The translations under genes were made by a program, and so were the position numbers. Positions 24,734 to 29,364 of a stretch of 29,364 nucleotides of DNA are shown in pieces; the stretch's first letter is position 1; every line of letters begins with the position of its first letter. The stretch is from Candidatus Marinamargulisbacteria bacterium SCGC AAA071-K20. Its GTDB lineage: Bacteria; Margulisbacteria; Marinamargulisbacteria; GCA-2716485; AAA071-K20. The notes beneath the pieces are model-generated. The model worked only from the letters and a program-made list of their open reading frames with translations, did not search any database and was not told the DNA's origin. The DNA lies in the NCBI GenBank assembly GCA_003265975.1, contig QFBU01000011.1, positions 1 through 29,364 of the forward strand. The letters run 5' to 3'.

Positions 24734-26069
24734 CACAAAAAAAATACTCTTATTTTTAGTAAGTACATTATTTTTTAGCAGTCCATGTTTTGCACAAGCC
24801 GAAGGAGCGAGTGCTGAAGATATTTTAAACCTATTAAATGGATCCACCATTACACCTACCACATTACGTGAAAACGAATTGTTATTTACAGCTGGAGGTG
24901 GTTTCTCAGACGTACCTCCAGTAGGCGTTGTTATTACTGACGAAACAGACTACCCCCAAGTATTTACTTATATTTTAGGTCAAAATACAGGTGAAAAACA
25001 TTTTGGAAGTTTAAATATGCTCGGCGGCATAAATAAAAGATTAATTACAGGTAAATTTATAAGTGGTCACACCAGTGAAACACTAGGCGATTGGCATGCC
25101 ACAGCTAACTACTTTGAAGGTATGACTGGTTTGACTCCAACACAAATTCAAGGAGCTGAGCCTACTGTAAATTTAAGCGTCTCGGGGGGTTCTCTTGTAC
25201 CAGATTTTGATACAAATGCATACTCACATGTACAAATTAGTCATAATTTATATAAAAATTTAATGTTTCTTGAATCCACTAAAACAGATACAAGAATAAA
25301 TGCTGTAGCAAATATTTCTGCCGACTTAATTCCGATTAATAACCAAACTTTAGGATTGAATGCGGAAGGAGGCAATGTGAATTTATGGTATAGCGCAATG
25401 GACATTCGTTCTGAAGGTGATACTAACTATAAAGGAAATGTAGGTTTCGCTTTAGACGGCAACCCTGAGGCGACAGCCCATGTGAGTGGAAACATTGACC
25501 TGACGGGTGAAATATACGGATCAATAGGGGAGGTCAAAACATTCAGTGCCAGTAGTGACTATGATTTAACTGCAGGTTCTACTGGGACGACTCAGGAAAT
25601 AACGTCATTTGATAATAGAGATACTAGTTTAGCAGCACCAACAAATATGGCTTGTTTAGTAATATCCTCTTTTTCTATTCATAAAAACTTCCAAGGTGTC
25701 ATAAATGTTAAAACTAGGTGGGCGTCCGATAGAAATAATGATGGCGTTTTCACGCTAACTACCGGAGATGATAACGAAGTATTTGAATCACCAAAATTTG
25801 GGTTTGATTATCAAACAAATTGGAATCAAGAAGCTGGCTATTTAATTCCTTTAAAGGGTATGTGGATTAAGTCGAATCAATCAGGTACTATGGACAATCA
25901 TAAACTCTCTATTTCAGTTAGCATTGCAACTGGAGCAGGATATGGCACTGTGCGTACCGTATCCGGTATTAAAATCAGGAACTTTAGTATGATTATGTAT
26001 GCAGTGCCTGTGGCGGAAGAAAACATGCGTTACTCTTCAGAAAGTACCCCTGAAAACAATACCTGGTAA
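24726..26069 (+). CDS. secreted modular beta-rich surface protein 2
   Basis: Unrecognised 447-aa protein with a signal peptide (Lys-Lys, hydrophobic core from residue 7, CFA at 21-23 before the mature QAEG). The Cys does not fit a lipobox. It starts at TTG within the upstream stop (8-nt overlap, AAAGGA eight bases ahead), so it is probably co-translated with protein 1. Residues 49-70 (ENELLFTAGGGFSD...VVI) match the N-terminal module of protein 1, and the following GSLNML block resembles its GSINTL block. The C-terminal 150 residues (ACLVISSF to FSMIMYAVP) look like one copy of the repeated sandwich module of protein 1. The two are therefore likely relatives of different length that act together at the cell surface. 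No terminator was seen after it. Confidence 0.7.
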   Translation: MNNTKKILLFLVSTLFFSSPCFAQAEGASAEDILNLLNGSTITPTTLRENELLFTAGGGFSDVPPVGVVITDETDYPQVFTYILGQNTGEKHFGSLNMLGGINKRLITGKFISGHTSETLGDWHATANYFEGMTGLTPTQIQGAEPTVNLSVSGGSLVPDFDTNAYSHVQISHNLYKNLMFLESTKTDTRINAVANISADLIPINNQTLGLNAEGGNVNLWYSAMDIRSEGDTNYKGNVGFALDGNPEATAHVSGNIDLTGEIYGSIGEVKTFSASSDYDLTAGSTGTTQEITSFDNRDTSLAAPTNMACLVISSFSIHKNFQGVINVKTRWASDRNNDGVFTLTTGDDNEVFESPKFGFDYQTNWNQEAGYLIPLKGMWIKSNQSGTMDNHKLSISVSIATGAGYGTVRTVSGIKIRNFSMIMYAVPVAEENMRYSSESTPENNTW

Positions 26070-26091
26070 CACGTAAAACTAAGCTAATAAA

Positions 26092-26120
26092 TTTACTTTT
26101 AAATAAGCGCGTGATACACT
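26092..26120 (+). promoter_or_regulatory. promoter for the SPOR protein operon
   Basis: TTTACT (26092-26097), a 17-nt spacer ending TGA, and TACACT (26115-26120): an extended -10 promoter. It shows that the SPOR gene starts a new unit rather than continuing the secreted-protein operon. Confidence 0.55.
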
Positions 26121-26161
26121 AAATTTAATCAAAAAATGAGCAATTACAAGGACGTGAATTT

Positions 26162-26836
26162 GTGAGCACTGACAATCAAGACAACCAATTAGAATACAAC
26201 GACGGACTTGGAGATCTCTTACGAGAAAAAGAAGAGTATGAATTTAGTTGGGCGAAAACTTCTATTGTCCTCATTTCAGTAATTGCCATTATATTTCTTG
26301 GCTTAACCTTTGTTTTTAAAATAAGTAAGTCGTATTTAACAAATTCTATGATGACTTACAACGAACAGCCGTCTGAAACTAGTCAAGACATGGCATTAGA
26401 CAAAGAAAATGCGGCTTTAATTAAATTAGTTGAAGACTCAAAAACAGAGTCTATTCCAATAGCTTCTCTAGATATCCTACATCAAGACAATTCAGTACAA
26501 ACTACATTTGAAATTAAGCCAGAAGCTAAACAATCTATTTCAGTAGAGCCGCTTCAAAAAGTAAGTAAAGAAAGCACAGTTAAATATACAACAGTATCCG
26601 GTAAATATCGGTATAAAGTTATTAGTGGAACCTTTGCGAATAGAGTTAACGCTAACGCGCAAAAGAACAGACTAAAAAAGAAGTCATGTGCGTCGTATGT
26701 TTGGACAGAAATGAAAGAAAGTGGTCGTACTTTTTACAAAGTTCAAGCGGGTGCTTTTGACCAATACTCTCTAGCACTAAAACAAAAAGCCAAGCTTAAG
26801 CGGAAAGGCTTCGACTCTTACATTCTTATCAAGTAA
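26162..26836 (+). CDS. SPOR-domain membrane protein
   Basis: Single-pass inner-membrane protein of 224 aa: an acidic cytoplasmic N-terminus (about 1-30), one membrane helix at 33-53, a Ser/Thr/Lys/Glu linker, and a C-terminal SPOR domain (about 148-224; YKVISGTFANRVNA...FYKVQAGAF, two related half-motifs). SPOR domains bind septal peptidoglycan stripped of stem peptides, so a role in division or wall remodelling, as for FtsN or DedD, is plausible. It starts with GTG, supported by AAGGA at 26148-26152, nine bases upstream. It is followed after 3 nt by the carbonic-anhydrase-like gene, so the two are co-transcribed despite unrelated roles. No division gene is adjacent. Confidence 0.85.
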   Translation: MSTDNQDNQLEYNDGLGDLLREKEEYEFSWAKTSIVLISVIAIIFLGLTFVFKISKSYLTNSMMTYNEQPSETSQDMALDKENAALIKLVEDSKTESIPIASLDILHQDNSVQTTFEIKPEAKQSISVEPLQKVSKESTVKYTTVSGKYRYKVISGTFANRVNANAQKNRLKKKSCASYVWTEMKESGRTFYKVQAGAFDQYSLALKQKAKLKRKGFDSYILIK

Positions 26837-26839
26837 ACC

Positions 26840-27373
26840 ATGAAGAAGTCAGATCTTCGAGATACTGTAAATTTACCTGATCCTATAATAAATAAATCAT
26901 GTTTTGTTGCTCATTCAGCAGACATCTTAGGGAACGTTACCATTGGTGATAACTCCTCTATTTGGTATCAAGTTGTTCTTCGGGGTGACATCAATTCAAT
27001 TGTAATTGGAGAGAGAACAAACATTCAAGATGGCTGCATTGTCCATTTAGAAAATGACCTTGCTTGTGTTGTTGGAAACGATGTAACGGTGGGCCATGGC
27101 GCTATTCTTCATGGCTGTACTATAGAAGACGGAGTTCTCATTGGTATGGGTGCTACCGTTTTAAACGGTGCAATTGTTAAAAAAGGGGCCATGATTGGTG
27201 CTAACGCACTAGTAAAAGAGGGTCAAGTTGTTGAAGAAAATGCATTGTTTGTAGGGCTTCCAGCTAAAAAAGTTAAATCTATTGACCTTTCTTTTGAGTC
27301 AAATGTGAAATGGGCTCAAAAATATGTTAAGCTTTCAAAAATTCATAAAGAAAAATATGGGTCTAAGTTCTAA
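26840..27373 (+). CDS. Gamma-carbonic-anhydrase family protein (left-handed beta helix)
   Basis: Hexapeptide-repeat protein, 177 aa, of the YrdA/PaaY/CamH group. Imperfect [LIV]-G-x4 turns build the left-handed beta helix (about 30-140), for example IGDNSS, IGERTN, VGNDVT and IGMGAT. The three zinc His are visible as H69 (IVHL), H86 and H91 (VGHGAILHG); the five-residue spacing of the last pair matches characterised gamma enzymes, which are trimers with zinc at the interface. The N-terminal acidic loop of the Methanosarcina enzyme is missing, as in most bacterial relatives, so carbonic anhydrase activity is possible but unproven. It lies 3 nt behind the SPOR gene and overlaps the panE-like gene by 17 nt. 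Confidence 0.9.
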   Translation: MKKSDLRDTVNLPDPIINKSCFVAHSADILGNVTIGDNSSIWYQVVLRGDINSIVIGERTNIQDGCIVHLENDLACVVGNDVTVGHGAILHGCTIEDGVLIGMGATVLNGAIVKKGAMIGANALVKEGQVVEENALFVGLPAKKVKSIDLSFESNVKWAQKYVKLSKIHKEKYGSKF

Positions 27374-28298
27374 ATCACCACAAAGTGTTCTTGTATTAGG
27401 TGCTGGTGCTATTGGGTCATTATTTGGCTGGAAATTAGCTCAGGCTGGCTTAGATGTCTGTGTAACTGCAAGATCTGACTATAAACATATCAAACAAAAG
27501 GGTATACAAATTCAAAGCATTTGGGGGAACGATACTTTTGTACCAAGCGCGGTAACTACTTTAGACGAGCTGCCATTAAAGCCAGTCGACTACCTTTTAA
27601 TTTCTACTAAATCTATACCAGCTTATAATTTGCACTCTAAAATTAAACATTTAGTAAGCAAAGGAACTAGTATCGTATTACTCCAAAATGGAATAGGTAT
27701 TGAAAATGAGTTTGCTTTAACATTTCCACAGTCACATATTATTTCAGGGCTTGCATTTGTATGTGTGACTAAAACAAAACCAGGCCTAGTAGAACACAAA
27801 GACTACGGGCGTCTTGTATTTGGTGATTTCCCAACAGAGGTGTCTGGGAAAACACAGTCGCTTATAGACGCATTTAGTTCGGTAAATGTACCATGTAAAG
27901 GAAGTACAACTATTCAAAGGGAACGTTGGAAAAAGCTTTTATGGAATGCCCCATTTAATCCAATTTCAGTTGTAGGTGGCGGCATATCAACCAAAGAAAT
28001 ACTAGAAAACGAAACTACCTTTTCTTTAACAAAAAAAGTGATGAGTGAGGTATTTAATCTAGCAAAAGCTGACGGGTATCCTCTTTCAGACAATGCAATA
28101 GAAAGAAATATTGACGATACCAAACTGATGGTCCCTTATAAAACAAGTATGCTGATAGACTACGAACATAAAAGAGAATTAGAAACAGAGGTCATTCTCG
28201 GAAATGCAATTAGGCTAGGCAAAAAATTTGGTGTTGAAACCACTGGAATGCAGTCCCTATATCAACAGTTATTAGACATCCCAACAATAAAGTCATAG
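27357..28298 (+). CDS. panE: Ketopantoate reductase family protein (PanE/ApbA)
   Basis: NADPH-dependent 2-dehydropantoate 2-reductase family, 313 aa; PanE makes pantoate for coenzyme A. The Rossmann motif LGAGAIGSLFG opens the protein. WKKLLWNAPFNPIS around residue 195 carries the Lys/Asn characteristic of the catalytic site. The C-terminal helical domain contains TSMLIDYEHKRELETE, matching the SSM-x-Q-D...E-I segment of PanE. The start at 27357 is preferred to an ATG at 27324, which would add 11 residues before the usual N-terminus and overlap the previous gene by 50 nt; the ribosome site is weak for both. Family membership is sure; because the family is broad, the pantothenate role is likely rather than proven. 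Its 3' end overlaps the EVE gene by 37 nt. Confidence 0.82.
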   Translation: MGLSSKSPQSVLVLGAGAIGSLFGWKLAQAGLDVCVTARSDYKHIKQKGIQIQSIWGNDTFVPSAVTTLDELPLKPVDYLLISTKSIPAYNLHSKIKHLVSKGTSIVLLQNGIGIENEFALTFPQSHIISGLAFVCVTKTKPGLVEHKDYGRLVFGDFPTEVSGKTQSLIDAFSSVNVPCKGSTTIQRERWKKLLWNAPFNPISVVGGGISTKEILENETTFSLTKKVMSEVFNLAKADGYPLSDNAIERNIDDTKLMVPYKTSMLIDYEHKRELETEVILGNAIRLGKKFGVETTGMQSLYQQLLDIPTIKS

Positions 28299-28723
28299 TG
28301 CTCTTTTGATACGGGTTGTATAGAGAGCCTCATTCCTTTTTTTATAAGCATCATTCCGTCTAATTCTGGGCAAAGCTTTATTTGTTGTAGTGGGACAATA
28401 GAGTTGAATTTGGACTTAAAAGAAATATCAACCATCATCCAAATAGGTTTTTCTTCTGTCGCCTTGGGGTCAAAATAATTTGAGTCTTTGTCTCTGGCAA
28501 AAAAATCAGGATAGGGCTTAGAACTTACTTCACCTAAACCAGACACACCAATTGTAGCCGCATTTGAGTGATAAATTAATACTTTGTCACCAATAACCAT
28601 GCTGTCTCTCATAAAGTTTCGGGCCTGGTAATTCCGTATTCCTTCCCATGGTGTTTTTCCTTCTCTTTTCAAATCGTCTATAGAATAGGTTGTAGGTTCT
28701 GTTTTCATTAACCAATACTGCAT
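28262..28723 (-). CDS. EVE domain protein (THYN1-like)
   Basis: Stand-alone EVE-domain protein, 153 aa, related to thymocyte nuclear protein 1 and bacterial YjbR-neighbour proteins. The family start YWLMKTEPTTYSIDDL, then WEGIRNYQARNFMRDSMVIGD and LIYHSN, is highly characteristic. EVE domains have a PUA-like fold and are thought to recognise modified bases in DNA or RNA; the actual ligand of this one is unknown. GAGG (reverse, 28731-28734) seven bases upstream supports the ATG. The upstream pseudopilin-like gene ends 4 nt before it, so they are probably co-transcribed. The last 37 nt overlap the end of the convergent panE-like gene. Confidence 0.92.
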   Translation of the reverse strand: MQYWLMKTEPTTYSIDDLKREGKTPWEGIRNYQARNFMRDSMVIGDKVLIYHSNAATIGVSGLGEVSSKPYPDFFARDKDSNYFDPKATEEKPIWMMVDISFKSKFNSIVPLQQIKLCPELDGMMLIKKGMRLSIQPVSKEHYDFIVGMSNNC

Positions 28724-28727
28724 GTTT

Positions 28728-29147
28728 TTACCTCATTTTTTCTAAACTTAATATCGTAATTGCGTTAGTTTTCTTATCTTTAAAATATCGTGCCTTTAAT
28801 AAAAGCTTACTATTTAAATCAGATCTAGAGATAGAATAAAAAAATTGACTAGATTTTGCAACAGAAAGAGTTCCATTATAGCCGGGTAACTGAGTAAAGA
28901 GTTGAAAATTTTGAATTAAGTCACTGTGTTCTATGTCTGGCATTATCATTATGTTTTCAGGGTGAACTTTGCAGTAAACAATTCCACTATAAGCTAAATA
29001 AAAGTTTTTAACAGTATAAAAGTATGTCGTTACACTTTGGCTAAGTAACACCGTATGACGGGCCAAATAAAAAATTTGTAAATTTAAAAACAAACCAATT
29101 AATAAAAATGGAATAAAGAAAAATCCTTTATTAGGGGAGTGGTACAT
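28728..29147 (-). CDS. pseudopilin-like membrane-anchored protein
   Basis: Unrecognised 139-aa protein. A short N-terminus (MYHSPNKGFF) leads into one hydrophobic helix at about 8-28, followed by a soluble region. This layout, Lys-Gly then a Phe/Leu/Ile-rich helix, resembles PilX/GspK-type minor pilins, but the canonical Glu at +5 after the Gly is absent, so prepilin-peptidase processing is doubtful. The stronger argument is context: the gene overlaps by 17 nt the upstream partial gene, whose end looks like a PilW/GspJ-type minor pilin. A single-pass membrane protein of another kind is the alternative. No clear ribosome site precedes the ATG; translational coupling is likely. Confidence 0.5.
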   Translation of the reverse strand: MYHSPNKGFFFIPFLLIGLFLNLQIFYLARHTVLLSQSVTTYFYTVKNFYLAYSGIVYCKVHPENIMIMPDIEHSDLIQNFQLFTQLPGYNGTLSVAKSSQFFYSISRSDLNSKLLLKARYFKDKKTNAITILSLEKMR

Positions 29148-29364
29148 GGCTTAGAATTAAGTCCTTTTTAGGAGTGGTGTTAAACGACACAGTATAAGAG
29201 AGTGGCGCCGTGTTCAATAGTATTAGTGATGAAAGAGGAATTACTTTACTTAAATAATGATAAGAATAGATATTTTGACGCCGTCTTAAAAAATTGTTTG
29301 CTACTTGATAGCTAACAAGATCACCCTCAACTGTGCTAAATTCAAAACGATCACTTTCTAAGCT
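29131..29364 (-). CDS. C-terminal end of a minor pilin-like protein (partial)
   Basis: Open frame entering from the right edge; 77 C-terminal residues are visible and end in SHVPLP before TAA. The stretch RFEFSTVEGDLVSYQVANN, then FLRRRQ and later LSYTVSFNTT, has the pattern common in PilW/GspJ minor pilins near the C-terminus (a strand, a 'vsY-x-l' strand, 'L-x-R', then a final beta strand). It overlaps the next gene by 17 nt on the same strand. The start and the diagnostic N-terminal helix lie outside the window, so the assignment rests on pattern and neighbour only. Confidence 0.45.
   Translation of the reverse strand, partial: SLESDRFEFSTVEGDLVSYQVANNFLRRRQNIYSYHYLSKVIPLSSLILLNTAPLSYTVSFNTTPKKDLILSHVPLP

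Noticed and set aside
24726..24795. Lipoprotein signal in secreted protein 2
   Set aside because: The Cys lies in SSPC, which does not fit a lipobox; CFA followed by Gln fits signal peptidase I better.
27324..27356. Upstream ATG for the panE-like gene
   Set aside because: Would extend the overlap with the carbonic-anhydrase-like gene to 50 nt and add residues before the usual Rossmann start.
1..29364. CRISPR arrays, tRNA or rRNA genes, insertion sequences, attachment sites
   Set aside because: No regularly spaced repeats, no cloverleaf-like T-loop/acceptor pairs, no rRNA-like stretch, and no transposase or integrase frame were seen on reading both strands.

Overview
This is an AT-rich, gene-dense bacterial chromosome segment with almost no non-coding DNA. 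Neighbouring genes often overlap: pheT/mutS share 1 nt, rfbC/hydrolase 7 nt, the two secreted-protein genes 8 nt, and two convergent pairs overlap by 8 and 37 nt. The gene set suggests a free-living, rod-shaped, Gram-negative-type bacterium with haem synthesis. The evidence is a long PPi-dependent phosphofructokinase, FeS-type PurF, MreB, a SPOR protein, secreted beta-rich proteins, pseudopilin-like genes and HemE. An under-sampled AT-rich lineage such as Margulisbacteria is a guess only; the sequence alone does not fix the phylum.

Layout. 1-6480: pfp, then pepA (reverse), a CPA-type cation/proton antiporter with a TrkA-N-like tail, and purF. 6481-6592: remnants of a short dispersed repeat. 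6593-15820, all reverse: pheS-pheT-mutS, then rfbC and a monoacylglycerol-lipase-like hydrolase, then aspS with its own promoter. 15821-20005: a divergent control region followed by an unrecognised three-gene island. The island holds a 214-aa protein behind a near-consensus promoter and a 120-130 nt leader, a strong intrinsic terminator, and two tandem paralogous HExxH proteins. 20009-22476: mreB (reverse), a 2Fe-2S ferredoxin, and hemE (reverse). 22541-26069: two overlapping genes for large secreted, modular beta-rich proteins. 26162-28298: SPOR protein, gamma-carbonic-anhydrase-like protein and ketopantoate-reductase-like protein. 28262-29364 (reverse): EVE-domain protein and two pseudopilin-like genes, the last cut by the window edge.

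Most genes are housekeeping (glycolysis, purine and haem synthesis, aminoacylation, mismatch repair, cell shape). The two regions with the best chance of undescribed biology are the metallopeptidase-like island at 15919-20005 and the secreted modular pair at 22541-26069. A third theme is promoter architecture. Several genes have an extended -10 box of the form TGnTAnnnT, and at three of them (antiporter, rfbC, secreted protein 1) a -10 box lies 6-7 nt before the ATG with no Shine-Dalgarno, which is the layout expected of leaderless mRNAs. No rRNA, tRNA, CRISPR array, transposase or integrase was recognised, and no gene-free stretch exceeds 300 bases.
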